This document shows, piece after piece, positions 31,970 through 41,571 of a DNA stretch of 64,000 bases (position 1 is the first letter of the stretch; every line of letters begins with the position of its first letter). The stretch comes from Bacteroidales bacterium (lineage in GTDB: Bacteria > Bacteroidota > Bacteroidia > Bacteroidales > UBA932): contig SUYP01000008.1 of assembly GCA_015060395.1 (NCBI GenBank), forward strand, positions 30,417 to 94,416. Direction: 5' to 3'. The translations under genes were made by a program, and so were the position numbers. The notes under the pieces are model-generated. The model had not been told where the DNA came from. It searched no databases and saw nothing but the letters and a program-made list of their open reading frames with translations.

Positions 31970-34678
31970 ATGAGTTTTGATGATATCGATCTCCCTGAGG
32001 AGGATCTTAATATCGGACAGGAAGGAGAGGATGAAGCACCGGCCGACAGCGCGCCGGGAAAATTCGACAAGCTTTTCGGAGAGAACAGCAGGAAGTACAA
32101 GCTTTCCAGGATGTTCAAGGACTGGTATATAGACTATGCTTCCTATACTGTCCTCTACAGAGCGGTTCCGCATCTTATCGACGGACTGAAGCCAGTTCAG
32201 AGACGCGTACTCCACGCGATGTGGCGTATCGACGACGGAAGCTACACAAAGGTGGCCAACATCGTCGGTCAGGCTATGCAGTTCCATCCGCACGGTGACC
32301 AGTCAATCCTTGGTGCCCTCGTATGGATAGGTCAGCGAAACTATCTCGTCGATTGTCAGGGAAACTGGGGTAACATCCTGACAGGTGATGCCAATGCGGC
32401 TCCACGTTACATCGAGGCACGCCTGAGCAAGTTTGCCAAGGAGGTGATGTTCAATCCTAAGACCACCAACTGGATGACCTCGTACGACGGCCGTAACCAG
32501 GAGCCTGTGGAGCTTCCGGTGAAGTTCCCAATCCTGCTGGCACAGGGTACGGAGGGTATCGGTACCGGTTTCGCCTCGAAGATTCTGCCTCACAATTTCA
32601 ATGAACTCATCGACGCATCGGTAGCCGTCCTCGAAGGCAAGGACTTCGAGATCTTCCCTGATTTCCTCACTGGAGGATCAGCTGACTGCTCGAAATACAG
32701 CAGCAAGAAGAAAGGCGGCAAGATCAAGGTACGTGCAAAAATCGAAAAGATCGACAAGAACACTTTGTCGATCACCGAGATACCGTTCAGCAAGACTACA
32801 GATGCTGTAAAGGAATCGATAATGGAGGCTAAGGAAAGCGGCAAGATCAAGATCAAGAAGATCGACGACCTCACCAGCGCCACTGCAAACATTCTCATCC
32901 ATCTACCTAACGACGTATCTCCGGACAAGACCATAGACGCATTATATGCCTTTACTGCGTGCGAGGTAGCGGTGACCCCTAACACCTGCGTCATCCACGA
33001 GAACAAGCCTCAGGTGTTGAGTGTCAACGAGATACTGACCCACAGCACATTCCACACACGTGATCTGCTGGGCCAGGAGCTTTCGATAAGACTCAGCGAG
33101 CTGGAGAACGACTGGCATTATAATTCACTTGAGAAGATATTCTTCGAGAACAAGGTATATAAGGTCCTCGAAAAAGATGCAGAGACTTGGGAAGCACAGC
33201 TTCAGGAGGTATTTGACAAGATGATGAAATACCAGAAGTTCCTCAAGAGACCGATTCTGATGGAAGACATCAACAGACTGGTCGAGAAGCCGGTGCGCAA
33301 GATCTCCAAATTCGATACTAAAGCCGTTGATGAAAAGCTCAGAGGCATAGAGGCGGAAATGGAGGAGGTACAGAATCATCTTGATCATCTTACCGAATTC
33401 ACCATCAACTACTTCAAGAACCTGAAGAAGAAGTACGGCAAGGCATATCCGAGACTTACTGAAATCGTTGAGTTCGAATCAATCGAGTCAACGAAGGTTG
33501 TCAGCAACAATGCAAAGCTATATGCGAACAAAGCCGAAGGATTCGTCGGAACAAATCTGAAGAAAGAAGACAATGCGGAATATATCTGCGACTGTTCGGA
33601 CCTTTCTGAAATCATTGTAATCCACAGTGACGGAAAATATGTGGTGACGAAGGTCAGCGAAAAGGCATTCTTCGGAAAAGACATCCTTTACGTCGGCATC
33701 TTCAACAGAAACGACAGCAGAACCATCTATAATGTGATATACCGCGAAGGCAAGACATCAGTAAGCTACGCCAAGCGATTTGCTGTCACAGGCATCACAC
33801 GTGACAAGGAATACGACATCACACAGGGTACTCCGGGATCGAAGATCCTCTGGTTCACAGTCAACCATAACGGAGAAGCAGAGACAGTCAAGATATACCT
33901 CCGCCCGCGTCCTAAGCTGAAGAAGCTTATTGACGAATATGATTTTTCAGAACTCGGAATCAAGGGAAGAGCGTCCCGCGGTAACCTTGTATCAAAGAAT
34001 CCGATACAGAAGATAAGCCTGAAGTCGAAAGGTATTTCAACTATCGGAGGCAAGGATATATGGTTTGATGAGGATATCCAGCGCCTCAACGAAGACGGAC
34101 GCGGAACACATCTGGGACAGTTCAACACCGGAGACCATATCCTGGCCATCTTCAAGGACGGTACATACTACACGACCTCATTCGACCTGAGCAACAGATA
34201 TCAGGGCGACCTGCTCAAGATCGAAAAGCTCGACAGCAACAAGGTCTATACAGCCCTGTATTATGACAAGGCGGTAGCTGCATTCTACGTCAAGAGATTC
34301 TCATTCGACGTCAGCGACAATACCCCTGTCAGCTTCATATCCGACGCGAAAGGTTCATACCTTGTAGCCATCAGCGACGACAAGCATCCTCAGATCGAAG
34401 TGATTTTCGGAGGAAAGAATGAGCACAGAGAACCGGAGCTCATTGATGCAGAAGAATTTATCGCAAAGAAAGGACTTCAGGCGAAAGGAAAGAAGACAAG
34501 CCAGTATGATGTAAAGAAAGTTCAGTTCATCGAACCGCTTCACAAACCGGAAGACGATATACTTCCGATATCTTCAGAAGCCGAGAACCAGGCCGGAGAA
34601 ATCGAGAATTATGAACCGACTGACAGCGAACCGTTCGATCTGACCATCGACGATGACCCTCAGCTGACATTATTCTAA
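31970..34678 (+). CDS. parC: DNA topoisomerase IV subunit A
   Basis: 902 residues. Breaks and rejoins DNA for decatenation, with ParE, which is not in the window. The breakage-reunion domain begins ASYTVLYRAVPHLIDGLKPV, contains the quinolone-region-like HPHGDQSILGALV, and the catalytic tyrosine lies in AAPRYIEARL (near residue 143). A coiled coil lies near 445-480 and beta-pinwheel-like blades fill the C-terminal third. An acidic N-terminal extension of about 25 residues and an acidic tail are present. Bacteroidota subunits of this length are usually annotated ParC; GyrA would be the alternative. Confidence 0.92.
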   Translation: MSFDDIDLPEEDLNIGQEGEDEAPADSAPGKFDKLFGENSRKYKLSRMFKDWYIDYASYTVLYRAVPHLIDGLKPVQRRVLHAMWRIDDGSYTKVANIVGQAMQFHPHGDQSILGALVWIGQRNYLVDCQGNWGNILTGDANAAPRYIEARLSKFAKEVMFNPKTTNWMTSYDGRNQEPVELPVKFPILLAQGTEGIGTGFASKILPHNFNELIDASVAVLEGKDFEIFPDFLTGGSADCSKYSSKKKGGKIKVRAKIEKIDKNTLSITEIPFSKTTDAVKESIMEAKESGKIKIKKIDDLTSATANILIHLPNDVSPDKTIDALYAFTACEVAVTPNTCVIHENKPQVLSVNEILTHSTFHTRDLLGQELSIRLSELENDWHYNSLEKIFFENKVYKVLEKDAETWEAQLQEVFDKMMKYQKFLKRPILMEDINRLVEKPVRKISKFDTKAVDEKLRGIEAEMEEVQNHLDHLTEFTINYFKNLKKKYGKAYPRLTEIVEFESIESTKVVSNNAKLYANKAEGFVGTNLKKEDNAEYICDCSDLSEIIVIHSDGKYVVTKVSEKAFFGKDILYVGIFNRNDSRTIYNVIYREGKTSVSYAKRFAVTGITRDKEYDITQGTPGSKILWFTVNHNGEAETVKIYLRPRPKLKKLIDEYDFSELGIKGRASRGNLVSKNPIQKISLKSKGISTIGGKDIWFDEDIQRLNEDGRGTHLGQFNTGDHILAIFKDGTYYTTSFDLSNRYQGDLLKIEKLDSNKVYTALYYDKAVAAFYVKRFSFDVSDNTPVSFISDAKGSYLVAISDDKHPQIEVIFGGKNEHREPELIDAEEFIAKKGLQAKGKKTSQYDVKKVQFIEPLHKPEDDILPISSEAENQAGEIENYEPTDSEPFDLTIDDDPQLTLF

Positions 34679-34683
34679 GCGAT

Positions 34684-35238
34684 ATGATAATATCATTGAC
34701 AGGATTTATGGGATGTGGCAAGAGCAGCATCGGGAGGAGACTCTCGGAACTGCTCTGCTGCTCTTTTATAGACCTTGACGATGTAATAGAAGCAAAGGCC
34801 GGGGTGGGAATTCCGGTCATTTTCGAAAACGACGGAGAAGCCGCCTTCAGGGAGATGGAACTTGAGGAACTGCGCAATATCACCGGAAATATAAAGGATA
34901 CAGCTGTCCTTTCTCTTGGAGGAGGAACCGTCACAACAGACGGATGTGCAGAAATCATAAGGAAGGAAACATTCTGCATCTACCTCAGAGCCTCGATCAG
35001 CACCTTGGTACAAAATCTGAAAGGTGAGGCCGAGGGCCGTCCTATGCTCAAGCCCGTATCTAACTGTACATCCGGAGATGATGAAGAAAAAAGACTGGAG
35101 TCACGGATCAGGGAACTGATGACAGCTCGAGAACCAATATATGAAAAAACCGCCCATATCATCATTGATACGGACGGTAAGACTATTGACGAGTGCGCCA
35201 GGGCTATTTCTCTATATATGAAGGATAATAGTCGCTGA
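34684..35238 (+). CDS. aroK: Shikimate kinase
   Basis: 184 residues. Phosphorylates shikimate in the aromatic amino acid pathway. Walker A GFMGCGKSS (about 7-15), the shikimate-binding DLDDVIEAKAG (about 33-43), FRE motif AAFREMELEEL and GGGTVTTDG follow the family order. It starts 5 bp after parC, and its last 35 bp overlap the convergent lipoprotein gene. Confidence 0.95.
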   Translation: MIISLTGFMGCGKSSIGRRLSELLCCSFIDLDDVIEAKAGVGIPVIFENDGEAAFREMELEELRNITGNIKDTAVLSLGGGTVTTDGCAEIIRKETFCIYLRASISTLVQNLKGEAEGRPMLKPVSNCTSGDDEEKRLESRIRELMTAREPIYEKTAHIIIDTDGKTIDECARAISLYMKDNSR

Positions 35239-37255
35239 TCTTCATCATCTGCCCGTCTTTTGTGAGGATAATATACTCAAGGCCGCTTACAACATCCTTA
35301 TCCTCGGCATTCTTTCCCCACGAAACCGCCAGGGCGACGTGATCCTCGTCCGGAACCGACGTAGCCGTCACGCTGTCGTATGAAGTCTCCAGACCGTATG
35401 CCGTGACGAAGCTGTCCCAATGGTTATAGAATTCGTATGCACGCATATCTCCGGTGCCAAGACGGGCAAGAAACATATTGTCATCACAATTCAAGGTATA
35501 TTTGAACTTGCTGCAGTCCTTGACCATACTGAAGGTAACCGTCCAGATGCCTGTCGAAGCATTCCATACAGGATCGATCCTTACTTCCGGGTCCGGGCCT
35601 GGCTTGTCCTCTTTCATGACAGCCTCCGCCACCTTGACTTCACTAAGGATTCCGTCCATATCCTCCGCCATATACGCATACGCGATTTCCGAGCCTGGTT
35701 CCAGGCCGACAAGCGTATATGTATCAGATCCTGAAGCGGACTTAGGCCATACATTCATAAAGAGCGAATTTGCCATGTCATCAAAGAAGTTGTGCAGTGC
35801 CTTCTGAGACGCATCTGCAGAAGGAATATCTATCTCGCCTCCATATGCCTGATGAAGATCCATACCGGTATTCTTGATGCAGATGAACTTGAGTACCGCA
35901 GTATTCTCCGGATCATAGCTGAAATTGAACTTCAGTGAAGTACGGGAGATCTCTGAGAACTCAAGACTGATGTCTGATTTATTTGCTTCGTAGTCATCAT
36001 TCAAAGGCTTGGTCCAGAATGGTTCTGAGAAAAAGACCTCGGAAAGGTTACCGTCTGAATCGGTGCAGCAATATGCTATGATATACTCTGTATCGGGTTC
36101 AAGGGCATATTCCACCCAAGTCGTGTCACATACGGCACCCGGGGCTGAAGGAGTGAGGGAGAAACCGAAAGAGCTGAGATACTGCGCAAGCGCCCTTCTC
36201 TCCTCCTGATCACCTTCGTAATAGGTTCTCGCGCCTTCAAGCTTTTTGTCAGCATTCGGAGCATCCATCTTCATCGTATAGTGAAAGGCTGTCTGGCACT
36301 TTTCACCGAATGTAATGTCTATTTCCGCATAAGTTGCCGAACAGTGATTCTTGTCAAGGCTGTATATCACATCCTGATCCGCAGGAATCACACTGAAGGT
36401 GGCTGCAGGCATCTTCAGCAGAGAAGAACGCAGGACTGTATTGGTCTTTGACGTATTGAGCATCATTTCACGTCCCAGGACATCACGGACAATCACATTG
36501 AATCCCTTGGTAAACACGACAGGAGGCAGGGAAATGATGAAATCAGTCACTTCCGACTTCTTCAGACGTACCCCTGAACTGCCGCAGTCAAGAACCGTCT
36601 TCTTAGATGCACCGGACTGGAAGGTCATCACAGGGTCCTCGCCATCCGGAGATGCGGTGATATAGACATTGCCGGACAGAAGTTCACCATTGTTACCCTG
36701 AACTTCAATTTCACGGACTGAACAATCGCCATAAAGCTGGAGTTTCAATCCTCCGCAGACATTTCTGAACGAATAAGGTTCATCGGAGTCCTTATCCCTT
36801 ACGGCAGTCATAAGAAAGGACTCGTCTGCAAACGATTCCTCCTGATACAACTGTCGCGACGGCAAACTCAATCCGGCGATCTTATAGTCTCCGGAACTTG
36901 TCTCCTGACATCCGGCACTCTCATTCATCGGATACACAGCCACGCAGTCATCTATGGCATGACTGCCATAGCCCGGCAGATCACCCTCATATGTGAATTG
37001 CGCATAGGTGCTGCCGGCCGACTGAGGTGAGACCTTATAGATGGAGCCCGAAGATGTCCCAGCGAAAATGACGATACGGTCACCGTCAGACCAGTTTACC
37101 TGCATATCATCAAGATATGTCTTTGTTCCCACCATCTGTTCTATAGAAGCCTTGACCGGAGATTTTTCAGATACCGGATGCACGGCCGAAGGCTCTCTCA
37201 AGCACGAATACGCACAGATAGCAACAGTTGTAAGAGTAAATAAGATCCTTCTCAT
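35204..37255 (-). CDS. Fimbrillin-like surface lipoprotein
   Basis: 683 residues. Signal peptide MRRILFTLTTVAICAYSC with Cys18 as lipid anchor. The N-terminal domain (about 35-290) has the pattern of Bacteroidales fimbrillin/Mfa-like proteins (VNWSDGDRIVIFAG, then DDCVAVYP), followed by three repeats of a fibronectin-like beta domain (ALEPDTEYIIAYCCTDSDGN and VGLEPGSEIAYAYMAEDMDG mark two of them). A perfect AAGGAGG (37262-37268, minus) directly abuts the ATG at 37261 but is 6 bp from the ATG at 37255, so I use the latter. Whether it forms a pilus is unknown. Confidence 0.68.
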   Translation of the reverse strand: MRRILFTLTTVAICAYSCLREPSAVHPVSEKSPVKASIEQMVGTKTYLDDMQVNWSDGDRIVIFAGTSSGSIYKVSPQSAGSTYAQFTYEGDLPGYGSHAIDDCVAVYPMNESAGCQETSSGDYKIAGLSLPSRQLYQEESFADESFLMTAVRDKDSDEPYSFRNVCGGLKLQLYGDCSVREIEVQGNNGELLSGNVYITASPDGEDPVMTFQSGASKKTVLDCGSSGVRLKKSEVTDFIISLPPVVFTKGFNVIVRDVLGREMMLNTSKTNTVLRSSLLKMPAATFSVIPADQDVIYSLDKNHCSATYAEIDITFGEKCQTAFHYTMKMDAPNADKKLEGARTYYEGDQEERRALAQYLSSFGFSLTPSAPGAVCDTTWVEYALEPDTEYIIAYCCTDSDGNLSEVFFSEPFWTKPLNDDYEANKSDISLEFSEISRTSLKFNFSYDPENTAVLKFICIKNTGMDLHQAYGGEIDIPSADASQKALHNFFDDMANSLFMNVWPKSASGSDTYTLVGLEPGSEIAYAYMAEDMDGILSEVKVAEAVMKEDKPGPDPEVRIDPVWNASTGIWTVTFSMVKDCSKFKYTLNCDDNMFLARLGTGDMRAYEFYNHWDSFVTAYGLETSYDSVTATSVPDEDHVALAVSWGKNAEDKDVVSGLEYIILTKDGQMMKISDYYPSYIEK

Positions 37256-37266
37256 ATCCATCCTCC

Positions 37267-37413
37267 TTAATCAAGCAGTTCTATTGTATCCCAATCTGTT
37301 CCCATATTCTCTCCAACACCTTCACTGCTGCCTCCGCTACCGCATAGAACTCCCTCATTATGAATGATATATACAATCATTTCAGGTGAATGATAAATAG
37401 ATTCGATATTCAT
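37267..37413 (-). CDS. Small peptide gene upstream of the fimbrillin-like lipoprotein
   Basis: 48 codons starting at the ATG at 37413 (MNIESIYHSPEMIVYIIHNE), ending in a Gly/Ser-rich acidic tail GSGGSSEGVGENMG and TDWDTIELLD. The stop lies 12 bp before the lipoprotein start on the same strand. Bacteroidales genomes often carry short proteins of this type (SPE-motif start, Gly-rich centre, Asp/Trp-rich end) next to fimbrillin-like lipoproteins. Role unknown. The in-frame extension up to 37527 runs into the helicase gene and is not supported. Confidence 0.55.
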   Translation of the reverse strand: MNIESIYHSPEMIVYIIHNEGVLCGSGGSSEGVGENMGTDWDTIELLD

Positions 37414-37463
37414 AGCTTTAAGTATTATTTTAACAAATATAGCAATTATACCGGAATAAAAGA

Positions 37464-39644
37464 TCAGTCGCTCTCCATTCCTGCAATAACCAGGACTAAA
37501 TCCTGATATGTGACATCTTCCGGACATGCCCCCTTGATGGCAGCAAGGCCCTTAGGACCGCCGAGAGACGCCATAGCTTCACGGACCGCATCGATTTTGG
37601 ACTGTGAGACGAATTCATCGACAGACAGCATACCCTTCGCAACATAATGAGCAAGGTGGCGGACAATAGTCTGCTGATTCAGGTCGCGTTCCTTCGCAAT
37701 CTCCTTTATGCTGTGTCCCTGCTTGTAAAGCTTGAAAGTAGTGACTTTGGTATCCTCCTTCTTTTCCTTGACAGGCTTCTTCTCCGATGTCCTGCCGGTC
37801 TTCTTAGGCGTCTTGAGTTGCTTTGGGACAAAATCCGATGCTTCATAGACAGCTCTCTGCCGTTCTCTCAGATAATCATCTGTCGTGAAGTCCTGTACGG
37901 ACATTGCCTTCAGAAGGTTCCTGATGACTTTAAGTTCGAAATCAAGGTCATTCCAGATATTTCCATACCTCTTGAGAAGTTCCTTGTTCTCTGCCTTGAT
38001 ATCCGCGGTCTTTTCCAGAAAATCACCGTAAGCCGTATGAAGCTGTTCCAGAAAATAACTGCATCCGTTCCTTATCCTCAGTCTGAACTCCGAAGACACG
38101 ATCTCTTCAAAAGGCTTCTGCGCTATGATCTTCTGCCACTTTATCCCCACGGGAACAACCATCTCGCCAAGATCATTCAGAATGTCGTTATGCTTCTGCG
38201 CCAGGCCCACAACGGAACCTGAAGGAAAATCCTTGCATACTCCCAGCATACGCTTCTGCAGAGAGGCAAGTTCATTGAAATCAAAGAGTTCCCCAAGAAG
38301 TTCCTTATAGTATTCTTCCTTTATGGAGTCAAGCCGCGAAAGGCTTCTGACAGCCGCTGCCTCCTGCCCTTCAATATAATCCTCGACGCGGAGGTCTGTA
38401 ATGACGGCATCCTGACGCAACGGAGTGGCCAGAACCATTCCCTCCAAAGTACGGCAACGGCTCAAAGCCACATATACCTGTCCTGAAGCAAATGCCGACG
38501 CCGCATCGATGATAGCCTTGTCGAATGTAAGTCCCTGGCTCTTGTGTATGGTGATGGCCCAGGCAAGACGCAAGGGATATTGCCTGAATATTCCTATGAC
38601 CTCGGACTCCATCTCCTGGGTCTGCTCATTTATCACATAACGGCTGTTTTCCCACTCGAGCGGTTCTACCGCGATCTTCTCATCCTCTCCCGGGCATTGG
38701 ACCATAATATATTCCTCATAGAAATCCGTCACTATGCCGATCTTGCCGTTATAGTATCTTTTATCGCTCGACGGATCGTTCTTCACAAACATCACCTGAG
38801 CCCCCGCCTTCAGTTCCAGACGGAAGTCAACAGGATATGAAGACTCGGGGAAATTGCCGCTTACCTCCGCCTCAAAACTATGCGCCTGATCGTCTATCAG
38901 ACTGAGCTGCCGGGAGTTATATTCATCCGCAATATGGTTATGAGTGGTAAGGCGTATATAACCCTCGTCCGGAGGAGGGACAAAACCCGGGCAATATCGG
39001 GAATTCAATGCCCTGATGACCTCTATGGAAGGACGGCCGCCACGAACCGCATTCAACATTGAAATGAAAACGGCATCCTGCTGTCTGTAAACCTCTTTAA
39101 GCTCGATGGTCACATAATCGGTCCGAGCAAGAGCGTGACTTCCGAAGAAATAAGGAGAAGGATAATACTGAGAGAGGAACTGCACATCCTCATCAGTCAC
39201 AACCGGGGAAAGCTGCTGAAGATCGCCTATCATAAGAAGCTGTACGCCTCCGAATGGCTTGTGACGGTTACGGAAACGCCTAAGGACCGAATCGATGGCA
39301 TCAAGAAGGTCGCTGCGCACCATACTTATCTCATCGATTATGAGGATGTCTATTGTCTTGATTATGCTTCTTTTCTCTTTGCTGAACGCAAACTTGGACT
39401 CGATCTTCATCCCGGGAATGAAAGGATGGAGCGGAAGCTGGAAAAAGGAATGGATCGTCACACCTCCTGCATTTATGGCTGCAATACCGGTAGGAGCTAC
39501 CACAACGACCCTCTTCTTCGACTCCTCCACCACCCTCTTCAGGAAAGTAGTCTTTCCGGTGCCTGCCTTACCGGTCAGAAAAACGCTTTTACCCGTCTTC
39601 TCCACAAACTCCCACGCCGTATTCAGTTCTATATTTCCCTCCAT
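37464..39644 (-). CDS. Pif1-like superfamily 1B DNA helicase with C-terminal HTH domain
   Basis: 726 residues. SF1B motor: Walker A GKAGTGKTTFL (about 23-33), VVVVAPTGIAAINAGGVTIHSFF, Walker B IDILIIDEISMV, motif III GDLQQLSPV, and the C-terminal KSQGLTFDKAIID and YVALSRCRTLEG motifs. A long helical linker (about 440-620) leads to a basic stretch and a helix-turn-helix (KLYKQGHSIKEIAKERDLN, then TIVRHLAHYV). Probably a 5'-3' helicase acting in replication or recombination; the substrate is inferred from the family. Confidence 0.88.
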   Translation of the reverse strand: MEGNIELNTAWEFVEKTGKSVFLTGKAGTGKTTFLKRVVEESKKRVVVVAPTGIAAINAGGVTIHSFFQLPLHPFIPGMKIESKFAFSKEKRSIIKTIDILIIDEISMVRSDLLDAIDSVLRRFRNRHKPFGGVQLLMIGDLQQLSPVVTDEDVQFLSQYYPSPYFFGSHALARTDYVTIELKEVYRQQDAVFISMLNAVRGGRPSIEVIRALNSRYCPGFVPPPDEGYIRLTTHNHIADEYNSRQLSLIDDQAHSFEAEVSGNFPESSYPVDFRLELKAGAQVMFVKNDPSSDKRYYNGKIGIVTDFYEEYIMVQCPGEDEKIAVEPLEWENSRYVINEQTQEMESEVIGIFRQYPLRLAWAITIHKSQGLTFDKAIIDAASAFASGQVYVALSRCRTLEGMVLATPLRQDAVITDLRVEDYIEGQEAAAVRSLSRLDSIKEEYYKELLGELFDFNELASLQKRMLGVCKDFPSGSVVGLAQKHNDILNDLGEMVVPVGIKWQKIIAQKPFEEIVSSEFRLRIRNGCSYFLEQLHTAYGDFLEKTADIKAENKELLKRYGNIWNDLDFELKVIRNLLKAMSVQDFTTDDYLRERQRAVYEASDFVPKQLKTPKKTGRTSEKKPVKEKKEDTKVTTFKLYKQGHSIKEIAKERDLNQQTIVRHLAHYVAKGMLSVDEFVSQSKIDAVREAMASLGGPKGLAAIKGACPEDVTYQDLVLVIAGMESD

Positions 39645-39705
39645 AGCACAAGCCTCCTATATTTTTTGCTAATATAGGCATTTTTATGAATCTTCGACAG
39701 AGGAA

Positions 39706-41442
39706 TCAGATCATTTCGTCACGCTCGTGCATATCCTTTACACGAAGCTGGGTGTTGGCGGTGCCGCGATAGTAATTCTCAACTATAGAATAACATACAT
39801 CTATAGGATTGCCGGCCTTGATATGATCGAAGAAATCAGCCATATTGAAAGCAATGGCGGATATATGATGATATGGATGGGATTCCTGGATAAGCTCAAG
39901 CTTGAGATGTCCGCCTTCTGCTCCCACCTTTCTTCCCATTCCGTTGTCATAGACATTCTCTGTCAGGAATACCGGAGCCGAATTGCCCGGGCCGAAAGGA
40001 TGGAACTGCTTGAGGATACGGAGGAATTTCGGAGTGATCTGGGAGAAGTTCAGCCTTGCGTCCACATCCACCACAGGTGTCTGCATCTCAGGGATGATGG
40101 TGCCGGATATGGCCTTCTCTATCCTTGCGCAGAAAGCCGGAAGATTCTCTTCCTTAAGGGTAAGACCTGCTGCATAAAGATGGCCTCCGAAGTTTTCGAG
40201 AAGGTCGGAACAGCTCTCTATGGCATCGTAAAGGTCGAAGCCGTGGACACTTCTGGCAGATCCCGTGACAAGCCCGCCCTGCGACTGTGTAAACACGATT
40301 GTAGGCTTATAGAATGCCTCCACAAGACGTGAAGCCACGATTCCCACCACTCCTTTGTGCCATAACGGATTATATACGATGGTAGCGTTACCGCTAGAGA
40401 GACAGTTGCCGGAATGCACCATCTCAAGCGCTTCCTGTGTGATGCGGCGGTCAATGTTCTTTCTCTCGTTATTATGCTCGTTGATCTCTGTACCGATACG
40501 TATGGCCTCCTCGACATCGGATGCAGTGAGAAGCTCCACAGCTATTCGTCCGGATTCCATACGGCCTGCGGCATTGATACGAGGACCTATCTTGAACACT
40601 ATGTCATCGATGGTTATGTGAGTCGGCTCCAGACCGGAAAGCTGGATCATAGCAAGAAGTCCTTCGCGAGGATTGCCGTTCAGCTGCTTCAGACCGAAGT
40701 GTGCAAGCACACGGTTCTCGTCAGTTACGGACACCAGGTCGGAAGCGATGCTCACCACCAGAAGGTCAAGCAGAGGAATGAGGCTTTCGAAAGGTATGTC
40801 ATATCTCTGGGAATATGCCTGGACAAGCTTGAATCCCACTCCGCAGCCGGAAAGGTCATCGAACGGATAGTGGCAGTCCTCCCTCTTCGGATCAAGTACA
40901 GCCACAGCCCTAGGAAGCTCATTTTCAGGAAGATGATGATCGCAGATGATCATATCTATGCCTTTATCTCGTGCATACTCGACCTTTTCATTTGCCTTGA
41001 TGCCGCAGTCGAGGGTTATGATGAGGCCGAATCCGTTCTCCTGCGCCCAGTCAATTCCCTTGTAAGACACGCCATATCCTTCGTCATATCTCTCCGGAAT
41101 ATAGAAGTCAACAGCTCTCGTAAGCCTTCTGAGGAATGAATATACCAAGGATACAGCAGTGGTGCCATCGACATCATAGTCACCATATACAAGAATCTTT
41201 TCTCCAGATATGACAGCATCGTGCACTCTCTCGACCGCCTTTTCCATATCGGTCATCAGGAAAGGATCGTGGAGGTCGTCAAGACTCGGACGGAAAAACG
41301 AGCGTGCCTGATGGAAGGTACGCACTCCCCTCTGGACCAGGAGTTCCGCAAGAACGGGATCCACTCCAAGTTCAGAAGAAAGCTGCCTGACAGTCTCAGG
41401 TTCAGTACTTTCGCGTAATATCCACTTCTTTTCCACTGGCAT
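39706..41442 (-). CDS. recJ: Single-stranded-DNA-specific exonuclease RecJ
   Basis: 578 residues, typical length. DHH phosphoesterase motifs are complete: GDYDVDGTTAV, ITLDCG, CDHHLPENELP (the DHH motif), followed by the DHHA1 segment with GHLYAAGLTLKEENL. Degrades single-stranded DNA 5' to 3' in recombination and mismatch repair. The ATG at 41442 is preferred to the TTG at 41451, which lies in the -7 box. The gap from box to start is only 6 bp. Confidence 0.95.
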   Translation of the reverse strand: MPVEKKWILRESTEPETVRQLSSELGVDPVLAELLVQRGVRTFHQARSFFRPSLDDLHDPFLMTDMEKAVERVHDAVISGEKILVYGDYDVDGTTAVSLVYSFLRRLTRAVDFYIPERYDEGYGVSYKGIDWAQENGFGLIITLDCGIKANEKVEYARDKGIDMIICDHHLPENELPRAVAVLDPKREDCHYPFDDLSGCGVGFKLVQAYSQRYDIPFESLIPLLDLLVVSIASDLVSVTDENRVLAHFGLKQLNGNPREGLLAMIQLSGLEPTHITIDDIVFKIGPRINAAGRMESGRIAVELLTASDVEEAIRIGTEINEHNNERKNIDRRITQEALEMVHSGNCLSSGNATIVYNPLWHKGVVGIVASRLVEAFYKPTIVFTQSQGGLVTGSARSVHGFDLYDAIESCSDLLENFGGHLYAAGLTLKEENLPAFCARIEKAISGTIIPEMQTPVVDVDARLNFSQITPKFLRILKQFHPFGPGNSAPVFLTENVYDNGMGRKVGAEGGHLKLELIQESHPYHHISAIAFNMADFFDHIKAGNPIDVCYSIVENYYRGTANTQLRVKDMHERDEMI

Positions 41443-41448
41443 AGCATA

Positions 41449-41456
41449 CAAAGATA
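41449..41456 (-). promoter_or_regulatory. -7 box of recJ, almost touching the start codon
   Basis: TATCTTTG on the minus strand, followed after 6 bp by the recJ ATG. Transcription would begin at or next to the start codon. Confidence 0.5.
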
Positions 41457-41571
41457 TGGATTTTGTTTCAATTTCAGAATTATTTATGCTATTTTTGTGC
41501 TTTAATTTGCCGTAACGTGTCCCAAGCGGTACGAGAACAGACTGAAAGATAACAAATAAAGATAAAAGACT

